Of a DNA stretch of 64,000 bases, positions 53,785 through 62,406 are shown piece after piece (the stretch's first letter is position 1; the number at the start of each line of letters is the position of its first letter). The notes beneath the pieces were generated by a model. The model searched no databases. It was not told the origin of the DNA and worked only from the letters and a program-made list of their open reading frames with translations. This DNA comes from Micromonospora sp. RHAY321 (GTDB taxonomy: Bacteria > Actinomycetota > Actinomycetes > Mycobacteriales > Micromonosporaceae): contig NZ_JAMHIW010000004.1 of assembly GCF_023896955.1 (NCBI RefSeq), positions 186,001-250,000 on the forward strand. The letters are read 5' to 3'. The translations under genes were made by a program, and so were the position numbers.

Positions 53785-55518
53785 TCAGAGGGTCTGCACG
53801 GTGGCGATGCGTTCTTCGAGCTGCTCGATGGTGGCCTGGGCGCTCGGCGGGCCGCCGCAGAGCCGACGCAACTCGGCGTGGATCTTGCCGTGCGGCTGGC
53901 CGGTGCGGTGGTGCCGGGCGGCCACCAGAGCGTTCAGCTGGCGCCGTAGCGCCACCCGGCGCTGGGCGGCGCTCATGGGTGCCGGCGGCGCGGCGGCGGG
54001 CGCAGCGGCCGGCTGAGCGGCCCCCTCGGCGGTACGACGGCGTTGGGCGGCGAGTTGGGCGGCCTGGCGCTTGGTCAGCAGCAGGGAGACCTGGTCGGCG
54101 GTGAGGAGGCCGGGCAGGCCGAGGTACTCCTCCTCCTCGGGCGTGCCGGCCTGGGCCGCGGTGCCGAACGACGCCCCGTCGAAGATCACCTGGTCCAGCT
54201 CGGCGGTGGCCGAGAGCGCGGCGAACCGCTTTTCCAGCTCCCCGCTGGCCTGGTCGTCGCGCTGCGCCCGTTCCAGCAGGTCGTCGTCGAAACCGTCGGA
54301 TTCCTTCGGCTTCCCGAGCACGTGGTCCCGCTCGGTCTCCATCTCGCTGGCCAGCCCGAGCAGGTGCGGCACGCTGGGCAGAAAGACCGACGCGGTCTCC
54401 CCCGGCCGGCGTGCCCGGACGAACCGGCCGATCGCCTGGGCGAAATAGAGCGGGGTGCTGGCACTGGTGGCGTAGACGCCGACGGCGAGCCGCGGGATGT
54501 CCACCCCCTCGGAGACCATCCGCACCGCCACCAGCCAGCGCTGCTGGGACGCCGCGAACGTCGCGATCCGGGCGGACGCGCCCAGGTCGTCGGAGAGCAC
54601 CACGGTGGCCTTCTCGCCGGTCACCTGCTCGATGAGCTTCGCGTACGAGCGGGCGGACTGCTGGTCCGTGGCGATGATCAGCCCACCGGCGTCGGCCATC
54701 CCGGCGTTGCGCAGCACGGTGAGCCGGGCGTCGGCGGCCCGCAGCACCTGCGGCATCCAGTCCCCGGCCGGGTCCAGCGCGGTACGCCACGCCTGCGCCA
54801 CCAGGTCCTGGGTCATCGGCTCGCCGAGCCGGGCCGCCAGCTCCTCGCCCGCGTTGGTCCGCCAGCGGGTCTCCCCGGAGTAGGCCAGGAAGAGCACCGG
54901 CCGGACCACCCCGTCGCGCAGCGCGTCGGAGTAGCCGTACACGGAGTCGGCGCGGGAGCGCAGCAGCCCGTCACCGCCCCGCTCGTAGCTGACGAACGGG
55001 ATCGGGTTGTCGTCGGAGCGGAACGGCGTCCCGGTGAGCATCAGCCGGCGTACGGCGGGCTCGAAGGCGGCCTTCACGCCGTCGCCCCAGGTGCGGGAGT
55101 CGCCGGCGTGGTGGATCTCGTCGAGGATGACCAGGGTGCGCCGGGTCATGGTGCGCCGCCGGTGCACCTGCGGGGCCATACCCACCTGGGCGTAGGTGAT
55201 CACGGCGCCGTGGAAGTCCGCCGCGGAGTGCACGTCGGCGTTGCGGAACGCGGCGTCGAGTTGGATGCCCACCCGTGCGGCGGCCTCGGCCCACTGGTTT
55301 TTCAGGTGCTCGGTCGGCGCGACCACGGTGACCGCCTCCACCGTGCCGTCGCCGAGCAGCTCGGCTGCGATCCGCAGGGCGAAGGTGGTCTTGCCGGCGC
55401 CGGGCGTGGCGACCGCGGTGAAGTCCTCGGTGCGCCGGCGCAGGTACTCCACCAGGGCTTTGCGCTGCCAGGCGCGTAGTGCCGGGAACGTCTCGAGCAC
55501 CGGCGTCCGGGCTGCCAC
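53785..55518 (-). CDS. DEAD/DEAH-box helicase (superfamily 2)
   Basis: 577 residues. Q-like AWQRKALVEYL (16-26), Walker A TPGAGKT (38-44), motif Ia VVAPTEHLKNQW, DEAH-box variant LDEIHHAG near 135, TGTPFRSD near 160, and motif VI QAIGRFVRAR near 360. It resembles XPB/type III restriction-like helicases. The last 110 residues are Ala/Arg-rich and end in a helical RTGQPHGKIHAELRR segment typical of the actinobacterial homologues. It probably unwinds DNA or RNA in repair; no methylase or nuclease partner is adjacent. Confidence 0.92.
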   Translation of the reverse strand: MAARTPVLETFPALRAWQRKALVEYLRRRTEDFTAVATPGAGKTTFALRIAAELLGDGTVEAVTVVAPTEHLKNQWAEAAARVGIQLDAAFRNADVHSAADFHGAVITYAQVGMAPQVHRRRTMTRRTLVILDEIHHAGDSRTWGDGVKAAFEPAVRRLMLTGTPFRSDDNPIPFVSYERGGDGLLRSRADSVYGYSDALRDGVVRPVLFLAYSGETRWRTNAGEELAARLGEPMTQDLVAQAWRTALDPAGDWMPQVLRAADARLTVLRNAGMADAGGLIIATDQQSARSYAKLIEQVTGEKATVVLSDDLGASARIATFAASQQRWLVAVRMVSEGVDIPRLAVGVYATSASTPLYFAQAIGRFVRARRPGETASVFLPSVPHLLGLASEMETERDHVLGKPKESDGFDDDLLERAQRDDQASGELEKRFAALSATAELDQVIFDGASFGTAAQAGTPEEEEYLGLPGLLTADQVSLLLTKRQAAQLAAQRRRTAEGAAQPAAAPAAAPPAPMSAAQRRVALRRQLNALVAARHHRTGQPHGKIHAELRRLCGGPPSAQATIEQLEERIATVQTL

Positions 55519-55707
55519 GCGAAGCTCCTCTCCGACCGCACGATGGCGGACCCCGGGCGAGGGCCACGTGTGCCGCCGCCCATGAAAACGCCTCCGCGCA
55601 GAAGCTGCCGCGAAGGCCGACTCAGCATAACCAGCGCGAGCGCTGCGGCCCAGGCGACGCCACGCTGGTCACATCCGCCACCCCCGCCCGTCGGAGGGCC
55701 GAGCGCC

Positions 55708-56370
55708 TCACCACTCCCGGTCGGTACGCGGATCCGCCGCGTCGGAACGCGGCGGCCGCAGGGCCGCCACCGGGGCGGACCAGCGCCGGCGCAGCGCGAC
55801 CAGGCGCAGCCCGAAGACCAGCACCGCGGCGGCGGTGAGCGGCACGGGCCCGGTCTGCCCGGTCACATACAGGAGCACCACCGCGACCGAGCCGACGAGC
55901 GCGGCCACCGCGTAGATCTCCCGGCGCAGCACGACCGGAATCTCGGCGGTGAGGAGATCCCGGCCGAGGCCGCCGCCGATCGCGGTGAGCATGCCGATCA
56001 GGCAGGCACCGACCGCCGGCACCCGGGCGTCGAGCGCCTTGAGCGTGCCGGTCACGGTGAACAGCCCGAGGCCCGCCGCGTCCAGCACCAGCACGGTGGT
56101 GCGCAGCCGGGCCAGCTGCGGATGCAGCCAGAAGACAGCGAGGGCGGTGATCGCGGCGGTGGCCGCGTACCGCCAGTCGGCGAAGGCCAGCGGTGGCACC
56201 TCGTCGATGACCAGGTCCCGGAAGATCCCGCCACCGAGGGCGGCCACGAAGCCGACGAACGCGACCCCGAACAGGTCGAGTCGTTTGGCCACCGCCGCCG
56301 ACGCCCCGGAGGCGGCGAACACCGCCACCCCGGTCAGGTCGGCGAGGAGCAGGGCGGTGGAGGTGGTCAC
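55708..56370 (-). CDS. TRIC-family (UPF0126) membrane channel protein
   Basis: 220 residues with seven hydrophobic helices in an inverted repeat. The two signature Gly-rich motifs are ALGGGIFRDLVIDEVP and AIGGGLGRDLLTAEIP, near 44 and 130. Prokaryotic members are trimeric cation channels related to eukaryotic TRIC. The Arg/Asp-rich tail is cytosolic. A TAGCCT 6 nt before the GTG at 56370 gives a leaderless start. Physiological ion and role unknown. Confidence 0.93.
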   Translation of the reverse strand: MTTSTALLLADLTGVAVFAASGASAAVAKRLDLFGVAFVGFVAALGGGIFRDLVIDEVPPLAFADWRYAATAAITALAVFWLHPQLARLRTTVLVLDAAGLGLFTVTGTLKALDARVPAVGACLIGMLTAIGGGLGRDLLTAEIPVVLRREIYAVAALVGSVAVVLLYVTGQTGPVPLTAAAVLVFGLRLVALRRRWSAPVAALRPPRSDAADPRTDREW

Positions 56371-56376
56371 CGCCGC

Positions 56377-56382
56377 AGGCTA
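56377..56382 (-). promoter_or_regulatory. -10 box TAGCCT of the TRIC-family gene, leaderless
   Basis: TAGCCT on the minus strand, 6 nt upstream of the GTG at 56370. Confidence 0.5.
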
Positions 56383-56410
56383 CGTCGCCGGCCGGGACGC
56401 CGGCCGATGT

Positions 56411-56629
56411 TCACTCGCGGTACGAGTCGTAGATCTCCTTGCACTTGGGGCAGACCGGAGAACCCGGCTTGGCCGCCTTGGTGACCGGGAAGGTCTCCCC
56501 GCAGAGCGCCACGACGTAGGTGCCCATGACGGCACTCTCGGCGATCTTCTCCTTGCGGACGTAGTGGAACATCTCGGGACCGGTGTCGGCGTCCTTCAGC
56601 TCCGGACGCTCGAGAACCTCTGTGCTCAC
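56411..56629 (-). CDS. DUF3039 family small protein
   Basis: 72 residues from GTG 56629, with GGAGG 6-7 nt upstream; the longer frame from 56650 lacks this. Motifs: [37 protein letters not shown] and [10 protein letters not shown]. Three cysteines (one in ALCGE and the CPKC pair) suggest zinc binding. The family is confined to actinobacteria and has no assigned function. Confidence 0.92.
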   Translation of the reverse strand: MSTEVLERPELKDADTGPEMFHYVRKEKIAESAVMGTYVVALCGETFPVTKAAKPGSPVCPKCKEIYDSYRE

Positions 56630-56705
56630 GTCTGCACCTCCAACCGTCAAGTTTGGCAGGTCATCACGGCCGGGTCCACTTGAGGCCGGCCGGAGCGGGA
56701 CCCCG

Positions 56706-56711
56706 TACCGT
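56706..56711 (+). promoter_or_regulatory. -10 box TACCGT of psuG, leaderless
   Basis: TACCGT lies 7 nt before the GTG at 56719 and decides that start. Confidence 0.5.
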
Positions 56712-56718
56712 GCCCCCC

Positions 56719-57654
56719 GTGACTGACTTTCGTATCAGCTACGGCACCGAGGTGGCCGACGCCCTGCACGACGGCCGGCCCGTCGTCGCCCTGGAGAGCA
56801 CCATCGTCTCGCACGGCCTGCCCCGGCCGGAGAACCTGCGCGTGGCCCGGGAGATCGAGCAGGCGGTCCGGGACGCCGGGGCGGTGCCCGCGACGATCGG
56901 CATGATCGGCGGCGAGCTGGTCGTCGGCCTGGACGACGCCCAGCTGACCCGGCTGGCCACCGTCGACGGTGTGAGCAAGCTCTCCGTCCGCGACCTGGCC
57001 GTCGCGGCGGCGACCGGCGCGGACGGCGCCACCACCGTGGCCGCGACCAGCGCGGTGGCCGCCGCGGCGGGGATCGGGGTGTTCGCCACCGGCGGTCTGG
57101 GCGGGGTGCACCGGGAGGCCGCGCACACCTTCGACGAGTCGGCGGACCTGATCACCCTGGCCCGGACCCCGATCGCGGTGGTCTGCGCCGGGGTCAAGTC
57201 CATCCTCGACGTGGGCGCGACCCTGGAGCGGCTGGAGACCCTGGGGGTCGCCGTGGTGGGTTACCGCACCCGCCGGTTCCCCGGCTTCTACCTCACCGAC
57301 GGCGGCTTCGACCTGGACTGGTCGGTGGACTCCCCGGAGCAGATCGCCGCCGTGCTCGCCGCCCGTGACGGACAGGCCGTGCACGCCGGCGGCCTGATCG
57401 TCGCCAACCCGCTGCCGGTCGACGAGCAGCTCGACCCGGAGCTGCACGACCGGACCCTCACCGAGGGCCTGGCCCGGCTGGAGCGGGACGGGGTGACCGG
57501 CAAGGCCGTGACCCCGTACCTGCTGTCGCACTTCCACTCGGCCACCGAGGGCGCGAGCCTGGCGGTGAACGTCCGGATCATCCTGCGCAACGCCGACCTG
57601 GCCGCGCGGATCGCGGTGGCCTCGGCCGCCCGCACCACCGCCGTCCCGGCATGA
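56719..57654 (+). CDS. psuG: Pseudouridine-5'-phosphate glycosidase
   Basis: 311 residues. Family signatures: [22 protein letters not shown] near 19-40, [14 protein letters not shown] near 57, KLSVRDL near 91, [13 protein letters not shown] near 123, [11 protein letters not shown] near 153 and [16 protein letters not shown] at the end. It splits pseudouridine 5'-phosphate into uracil and ribose 5-phosphate, the second step of pseudouridine breakdown. The stop overlaps the PfkB kinase start by 4 nt (ATGA), matching the psuGK arrangement. Confidence 0.95.
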   Translation: MTDFRISYGTEVADALHDGRPVVALESTIVSHGLPRPENLRVAREIEQAVRDAGAVPATIGMIGGELVVGLDDAQLTRLATVDGVSKLSVRDLAVAAATGADGATTVAATSAVAAAAGIGVFATGGLGGVHREAAHTFDESADLITLARTPIAVVCAGVKSILDVGATLERLETLGVAVVGYRTRRFPGFYLTDGGFDLDWSVDSPEQIAAVLAARDGQAVHAGGLIVANPLPVDEQLDPELHDRTLTEGLARLERDGVTGKAVTPYLLSHFHSATEGASLAVNVRIILRNADLAARIAVASAARTTAVPA

Positions 57655-58550
57655 CCCGACCGGCCCGGGTGGTCGTCGTCGGCGACGTGATCACCGATGT
57701 GGTCGCCGTGCTGTCCGGGCCGCTCGCGGCCGGCTCGGACACGACGGCCGGGATCAGCCTCGGTGGCGGCGGGCAGGCGGCCAACACCGCCGCCTGGGTC
57801 GCCGCCCAGTGGGTGGACGTCACGCTCGTCGCCGCGGTGGGCGACGACGACGCGGGGCGCGACCGGATCGGCGAGTTGGAGGGGGCAGGCGTCGACTGCG
57901 CGGTCGACCGGATCGAGGGCGTCCCGACCGGCACGGTGATCGTGCTGGCCACCGACGACGAGCGCACCATGGTCAGCCAGCGGGGCGCGAACCTGCGGCT
58001 CAGCGCCGAGCACGTCGAACGGGCCCTCGCGGCGGTGCCCGACGCGGGGCATCTGCACCTGTCCGCGTACACCCTGTTGGACGCCGGGTCGCGCGGCGCC
58101 GGGCTGCGGGCGCTGGCCGTGGCGCGCGAGCGCGGGCTCACCACCAGCGTCGACGCGGCCTCCGCGGCGCCGCTGCGGCGGGTCGGCGCGGCGGCCTTCC
58201 TGGGTTGGGTACGCGACGTCGACCTCCTGCTGCTCAACGCGGACGAGGCGACGGCGCTGGCCGGCGGCCTGGACCCGGCGGCGCAGGGGCGTGCGCTGTC
58301 GGCGACCGCCCGGCGGGTGGTGGTCAAGCGCGGTGCGGCCGGCGCGGTCTGGGTGGACCGCACGGCGGCGCTCAGTGTGGCCCCGGCCCGGCGGGTGGCG
58401 GTGGTGGACGTCACCGGGGCGGGCGACGCCTTCGCGGCCGGTCTGCTCACCGCCTGGCTGGCGGGTGCCACCCCGACGGCGGCGCTGAACCGGGCGACGG
58501 ATCTGGGCGCGCTGGCCGTCTCCACGGTCGGCGCCCGGCCACGATCGTGA
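57651..58550 (+). CDS. psuK: PfkB-family carbohydrate kinase (probable pseudouridine kinase)
   Basis: 299 residues. PfkB motif 1 [14 protein letters not shown] near 37-50, a substrate-contact segment [20 protein letters not shown] near 94, and motif 2 [18 protein letters not shown] near 248-265, with the catalytic aspartate in GAGD. Coupling to psuG implies phosphorylation of pseudouridine at O5', but the sequence alone would also fit a ribokinase-like enzyme. No helix-turn-helix domain is fused to it. Confidence 0.88.
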   Translation: MTRPARVVVVGDVITDVVAVLSGPLAAGSDTTAGISLGGGGQAANTAAWVAAQWVDVTLVAAVGDDDAGRDRIGELEGAGVDCAVDRIEGVPTGTVIVLATDDERTMVSQRGANLRLSAEHVERALAAVPDAGHLHLSAYTLLDAGSRGAGLRALAVARERGLTTSVDAASAAPLRRVGAAAFLGWVRDVDLLLLNADEATALAGGLDPAAQGRALSATARRVVVKRGAAGAVWVDRTAALSVAPARRVAVVDVTGAGDAFAAGLLTAWLAGATPTAALNRATDLGALAVSTVGARPRS

Positions 58551-58558
58551 TTTGTCGG

Positions 58559-58584
58559 ACCCTGGCCCGTACGCGGGTCAGGGT
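58559..58584. terminator. Hairpin between psuK and the DUF3099 gene
   Basis: ACCCTGGCCCG (58559-58569) and CGGGTCAGGGT (58574-58584) pair with one mismatch around a 4-nt loop; the right arm includes the DUF3099 stop codon. Confidence 0.55.
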
Positions 58585-58937
58585 TCGACGTCGATGACCT
58601 TGTGCGGACGTTCCTCGGCGGTGAGGCTCATCGGCGGGGTGTCGTCCTTCTGGCGCGGGTGGAACCGGTTGGCCAGCCGGTGCTCGTCCTTCGGCGGCCG
58701 GTCGTTGGCGAGCAGCACGGCGAGCCACGGGATGAGCACCATGCCGAGGGCGCACAGGGGCAGCCAGAGCCAGAGCAGGGGTGCGTTCACGCCGACCAGG
58801 ATCGCGCCGGCGACGATGCAGGCCACCCGGATGCCCATCATCAGGACGTAGCGCCGCTGACGACTGGTGAGCTGGTCACTCTGGCTGCGCGAGGCGTCGG
58901 TGATCAGAATCGGCTGGTACGCCTGACGCTTCACCAT
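58578..58937 (-). CDS. DUF3099 family membrane protein
   Basis: 119 residues. YQPILITDASRSQSDQLTSRQRRYVLMMGIRV is the family start, followed by two membrane helices (about 34-50 and 55-75) and a basic/acidic cytosolic tail (ANDRPPKDEHRLANRF). GAGGAGG lies 3-4 nt before the ATG. The family is actinobacterial and uncharacterised. Confidence 0.92.
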   Translation of the reverse strand: MVKRQAYQPILITDASRSQSDQLTSRQRRYVLMMGIRVACIVAGAILVGVNAPLLWLWLPLCALGMVLIPWLAVLLANDRPPKDEHRLANRFHPRQKDDTPPMSLTAEERPHKVIDVEP

Positions 58938-59028
58938 GAACCTCCTCGAGGGGATTACGACTCATCCTGTCACCGCGAGGCCGTGATCAGCGAACTTCGA
59001 GTCATCCCGACGCGTGTTACGTGCGTGG

Positions 59029-59034
59029 TACGCT
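59029..59034 (+). promoter_or_regulatory. -10 box TACGCT of the BrnT-like toxin gene, leaderless
   Basis: TACGCT lies 7 nt before the GTG at 59042 and rules out the in-frame start at 59021, which would precede the promoter. Confidence 0.55.
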
Positions 59035-59041
59035 CCGCGAT

Positions 59042-59329
59042 GTGGGCAGCAGGTTCAGCTTCACCGACGAGGCGTTGGCCAACCTGAGGGTCTACGACGT
59101 CACGCCCGGGGAAGTCTGGGAGGCGCTGCACAGCGCCCGACGGGTGATCCGCCACCTGGGCGACGACGTGATGGTGGTCTACGCCGCCGCCCGGCGGGGC
59201 CGCCGACTGGCGGTGCTGCTCGCCGAGGCCGACGGCACCGACAACGACTGGGACATCCTCTCCGCCCGTGAGCTGAGCGACGTGGAGTCCAAGCGCTACG
59301 ACGAGGCCGTGCGGAGATCTCGCCGATGA
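59042..59329 (+). CDS. BrnT-like putative toxin of a type II toxin-antitoxin pair
   Basis: 95 residues. A small alpha/beta protein: FSFTDEALANLRVYDVTPGEVWEAL, VIRHLGDDVMVVYAAARRGRRLAVLLAE and a closing WDILSARELSDVESKRYDEAVRR. The ISAR-x-(S/T)-x2-E-x3-Y end is typical of BrnT toxins, RelE-fold ribonucleases. The next gene, 13 nt downstream, encodes a ribbon-helix-helix protein, the usual antitoxin type (toxin first). Toxicity is inferred. Confidence 0.7.
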   Translation: MGSRFSFTDEALANLRVYDVTPGEVWEALHSARRVIRHLGDDVMVVYAAARRGRRLAVLLAEADGTDNDWDILSARELSDVESKRYDEAVRRSRR

Positions 59330-59342
59330 GGAGGCCGTGACG

Positions 59343-59654
59343 ATGCACCGTAACGACGCGACCAAGCAGTTCCACAGCGGCGACGACCGGATCGCCGAGC
59401 TGATCGACGAGAGCCCGGCGGTGGATCTGCCCACCCCCGACACCGACGTGCCGATGGTGAGCCGATCGATCCGGCTGCCGCTGGAGACGTACGACCGGGT
59501 CCGGGCCGCCGCCGACGCCAGGGGCATCGGGGTCACCACGCTGATGCGGCAGTGGATCGAGGCCGGCCTCGCCGACCTCGACGACTCCGCCACCGTGTCG
59601 CTCGCCGACGTCCGGCGCGCGCTGGCCTCGCTGGCACACCCCACCGCCGCCTGA
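59343..59654 (+). CDS. Ribbon-helix-helix (CopG/BrnA-like) putative antitoxin
   Basis: 103 residues from ATG 59343; GAGGAGG lies 8 nt upstream, too close to the GTG at 59337. A disordered acidic N-terminus is followed by the RHH motif MVSRSIRLPLETYDRVRAAADARGIGVTTLMRQWIEAGL near 38-78 and a short tail. It would bind operator DNA as a dimer and neutralise the upstream BrnT-like protein. BrnA antitoxins have the same size and motif position. Confidence 0.75.
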   Translation: MHRNDATKQFHSGDDRIAELIDESPAVDLPTPDTDVPMVSRSIRLPLETYDRVRAAADARGIGVTTLMRQWIEAGLADLDDSATVSLADVRRALASLAHPTAA

Positions 59655-59666
59655 GCGACCACCGGG

Positions 59667-60248
59667 TCAGGCGCCGGCGGTCTTCGCCTTCGCGGCCGCC
59701 TTCATCTGCTGCTTGTAGTCCCGCACCCGGCGCAGCGAGTCGGCGTCGGTGACGTCAGCCACCGACCGGTACGCGCCCGGGTCGCCGTAGCCGCCGGCCG
59801 CCTCCCGCCAGTCCTGCGGGGTCACCCCGAACCGCTTGCCGAGCAGTGCCACGAAGATCTGCGCCTTCTGCCTGCCGAAGCCGGGCAGCTCGGCGACCCG
59901 GCGGAACAGCTCCGGGCCGTCGGCGACGTCCGACCACAGCCGGGCGGCGTCGCCGTCGTAGCGGTCCACCAGGACCTGGCACACCTCCTGAACCCGGGCC
60001 GCCATCGCCTTCGGGAACCGGTGCAGCGCGGGCGGGGTGGCGAAGAGCGCGACCAGGGCCTCCGGGTCGTACGCGGCCAGCTCCGCCGCGTCCAGTTCGT
60101 GGCCGAGCCGCTGCTCCAGCACGTACGGCGAGGAGAACGCCTTCTCCATCGGCACCTGTTGGTCGAGGACCATGCCGACGAGTCGGGCCAGCGGGCTGCG
60201 CTCCAGCAACCGGTTGGCCTCGGGGTCGATGGGCAGCACGAGCGTCAT
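59667..60248 (-). CDS. HhH-GPD-type base-excision repair protein
   Basis: 193 residues. LPIDPEANRLLERSPLARLVGMVLDQQVPMEKAF at the start and the helix-hairpin-helix AELPGFGRQKAQIFVALLGKRFG near 120-142 are typical of short actinobacterial HhH-GPD proteins. The canonical catalytic aspartate of the family is not evident; a DWREAAG segment follows the hairpin. A CAGGAT 6 nt before the ATG may be a leaderless -10. Likely a DNA glycosylase-like protein; substrate unknown. Confidence 0.88.
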   Translation of the reverse strand: MTLVLPIDPEANRLLERSPLARLVGMVLDQQVPMEKAFSSPYVLEQRLGHELDAAELAAYDPEALVALFATPPALHRFPKAMAARVQEVCQVLVDRYDGDAARLWSDVADGPELFRRVAELPGFGRQKAQIFVALLGKRFGVTPQDWREAAGGYGDPGAYRSVADVTDADSLRRVRDYKQQMKAAAKAKTAGA

Positions 60249-60254
60249 GGCACC

Positions 60255-60260
60255 ATCCTG
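60255..60260 (-). promoter_or_regulatory. Candidate -10 box CAGGAT of the HhH-GPD gene
   Basis: CAGGAT on the minus strand, 6 nt before ATG 60248. The same hexamer at the same spacing precedes the divergent methyltransferase gene at 60353. Confidence 0.4.
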
Positions 60261-60340
60261 CCCCGGCCCCCGACCGTGGTGAACACCGACGCTCCGGGTT
60301 CGATCCGGCGGGTGGCGCGGACCGGGGGCGCGGCGGAGGG

Positions 60341-60346
60341 CAGGAT
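60341..60346 (+). promoter_or_regulatory. Candidate -10 box CAGGAT of the methyltransferase gene
   Basis: CAGGAT lies 6 nt before the GTG at 60353; a CANNNT variant of the leaderless box. Confidence 0.4.
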
Positions 60347-60352
60347 GGCGGC

Positions 60353-61837
60353 GTGGACGAACACGACATGCTGCTCTCCCCCGCCGGCGTCGACGCGCTG
60401 CGCAGCGCGCTGACCCGCGCCGGGTTCACCAGCAACGGCATCGCCGGCCGGCTCGGCTCCCAGGCCACCGGGGCGGTCGCGCGCAACGACTACCGGGCCG
60501 CGCTGCGCGCCACCGAGGACCGCGACCCGCTGGGCACCCTGATCCGGGTGTTCATCTGCGACCAGACCGAGTCGGAGGCGACGGTGGCCGCCGCGCTGGC
60601 GCCGCTGAGCGTCGCGGAGGCGGTGGCCGGCGGACTGGTCGAGCGGCACGGCGACGGCCTGCGCGCGGGCGTCGACCTGGAGCCGTACGGCGACGACTGG
60701 TGGGTGCTCGCCGACGTGCCGGCCAGCGCCCGGCCGGGCCGCCCCCTGCACGCCGAGCACGTGCTCGGCATCGGCGGTGCCACCCAGACCCTGATCGGCG
60801 CGACGGTCCGCCGGCCGGTCGACACCGCGCTGGACCTGGGCACCGGCTCCGGCATCCAGGCCCTGCACCTGTCCACCCACGCCCGCTCGGTGACCGCCAC
60901 GGACCTCTCGGAGCGGGCCCTGCGCTTCGCCGCGACCACCGCCGCCCTCAACGGGCAGGACTGGGAGCTGCTACGCGGCGACATGGTCGCGCCGGTGGCC
61001 GGCCGGCGCTTCGACCTGGTGGTGAGCAACCCGCCGTTCGTGGTCGGGCCGGGCACCACCACGCACGTCTACCGGGACTCCGGTCGCGTGGGTGACGCGA
61101 TCGGCGCCGAGCTGGCCGCCGCCGCGCCGGGCCTGCTGACCGAGGGCGGCACCATGCAGTACCTGGCGAACTGGGTGCACGTCACCGGCGAGGAGTGGGA
61201 CGAGCGGGTGGCCGGCTGGTTCACCGGGACCGGCCTGGACGCCTGGGTCATCCAGCGCGAGGTCGCCGACCCGATGGCGTACGTCAACCTGTGGCTCACC
61301 GACGTCGGCGAGAGCGCCGACCCGCAGCGCATGGCCGCCTGGCTGGACTGGTTCGACGCGCACAAGGTGGAGGCGATCGGCTTCGGCATCGTGTCGCTGC
61401 GCCGCGGTGGGCACGCCGACCCGGTGGTCCGCGTGGAGGACCTGCGCCAGCGGGTGCAGCCGCCGCTGGGCGACCAGGTCGCCGCCTGGTTCGACCGCCA
61501 GGGCTTCCTCCGGGTACGCGACACCGAGGCGCTGCTCGCCGAGCGCTACCGGGCCGCCGACGGCCTCCAGCTGCGGCAGGAGGCCACCATGGGCGACGAG
61601 GGCTGGGCGGTGGACCGGCAGGTCCTCGCGATGCCGCACGGGCTGCGCTGGACCGAGGAGGTCGACCCGCTGGTGCTGGCGCTGGTCGGCGGCGCCGATG
61701 GCCGGCTACCGCTGCGCGACCAGCTCTCGCTGCTGGCCGCGGCGCACGACGTCGAGCCCGCCGAGCTGGCCGAGGCGGCCGGCCCCATCGTGGCGCACCT
61801 CGTGGAGCGGGGCATCATCGAGCCGGTGACCGCCTGA
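60353..61837 (+). CDS. Class I SAM-dependent methyltransferase with NPPF motif
   Basis: 494 residues. A helical N-terminal domain ([33 protein letters not shown]) of about 150 residues, then a Rossmann methyltransferase with motif [16 protein letters not shown] near 160, [12 protein letters not shown] near 180 and motif [14 protein letters not shown] near 222, and a 200-residue C-terminal helical domain. NPPF marks enzymes that methylate exocyclic amino or amide nitrogen, as in rRNA guanine/adenine or release-factor glutamine. The target cannot be decided. TGATG overlap couples it to dtd. Confidence 0.88.
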   Translation: MDEHDMLLSPAGVDALRSALTRAGFTSNGIAGRLGSQATGAVARNDYRAALRATEDRDPLGTLIRVFICDQTESEATVAAALAPLSVAEAVAGGLVERHGDGLRAGVDLEPYGDDWWVLADVPASARPGRPLHAEHVLGIGGATQTLIGATVRRPVDTALDLGTGSGIQALHLSTHARSVTATDLSERALRFAATTAALNGQDWELLRGDMVAPVAGRRFDLVVSNPPFVVGPGTTTHVYRDSGRVGDAIGAELAAAAPGLLTEGGTMQYLANWVHVTGEEWDERVAGWFTGTGLDAWVIQREVADPMAYVNLWLTDVGESADPQRMAAWLDWFDAHKVEAIGFGIVSLRRGGHADPVVRVEDLRQRVQPPLGDQVAAWFDRQGFLRVRDTEALLAERYRAADGLQLRQEATMGDEGWAVDRQVLAMPHGLRWTEEVDPLVLALVGGADGRLPLRDQLSLLAAAHDVEPAELAEAAGPIVAHLVERGIIEPVTA

Positions 61838-62259
61838 TGCGCGCGGTCGTGCAGACGGTGAGCCGGGCCAGCGTGACGGTCGACGGGGAGGTGGTCGGCG
61901 AGATCGCCGACGGCCTGCTGGTGCTGCTCGGGGTGACCCACACCGACACCGCCGAGACCGCCGCGACGATGGCCCGCAAGGTGCACGAGCTGCGGATCCT
62001 CGACGACGAGCGGTCCGCGGCCGACACCGGTGCACCGGTCCTGGTGGTCAGCCAGTTCACCCTCTACGGCGACGCCCGCAAGGGCCGCCGTCCGAGCTGG
62101 ACCGCGGCCGCCCCGGCAGAGGTGGCCGAGCCGCTGGTCACGGCGGTCGTCGAGGCGCTGCGCGAGCGCGGCGCCAAGGTGGAGACCGGCCGCTTCCGCG
62201 CCCACATGCTCGTCGAGAGCCTCAACATCGGCCCCCGCACGATCCTGCTCGACCTGTAA
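61837..62259 (+). CDS. dtd: D-aminoacyl-tRNA deacylase
   Basis: 140 residues, full length. [21 protein letters not shown] at the start, the catalytic-region motif [19 protein letters not shown] near 67-85 and the C-terminal [13 protein letters not shown], whose Gly-Pro forms the chirality-selecting element. It removes D-amino acids from mis-charged tRNA. Its ATG shares an A with the stop of the methyltransferase gene. Confidence 0.96.
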   Translation: MRAVVQTVSRASVTVDGEVVGEIADGLLVLLGVTHTDTAETAATMARKVHELRILDDERSAADTGAPVLVVSQFTLYGDARKGRRPSWTAAAPAEVAEPLVTAVVEALRERGAKVETGRFRAHMLVESLNIGPRTILLDL

Positions 62260-62393
62260 CCGACCGACCCCGCCAACGTCCGGTCGATCATGCCGCAGTG
62301 GATCTCCAACAACGACGGGATGCCCTAGGAGGCCGGGTATCCAGGTGCCCGGCAAATGGACGCGAATCGCCCTCGCGTTGTTCCGGACGCGAC

Positions 62394-62399
62394 TACGGT
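62394..62399 (+). promoter_or_regulatory. -10 box TACGGT of the FkbM-like gene, leaderless
   Basis: TACGGT lies 7 nt before the GTG at 62407 and argues against the ATG at 62356, which would lie upstream of the promoter. Confidence 0.55.
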
Positions 62400-62406
62400 C
62401 AGACCA

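Noticed and set aside
55519..55707. Short ORFs upstream of the helicase gene
   Set aside because: Several Arg-rich frames overlap each other with no ribosome site or -10 box; none looks like a gene.
62356..62406. Earlier ATG start for the FkbM-like gene
   Set aside because: The TACGGT -10 box lies between this ATG and the GTG at 62407, so the ATG would not be transcribed from it, and the FkbM similarity starts after 62407.
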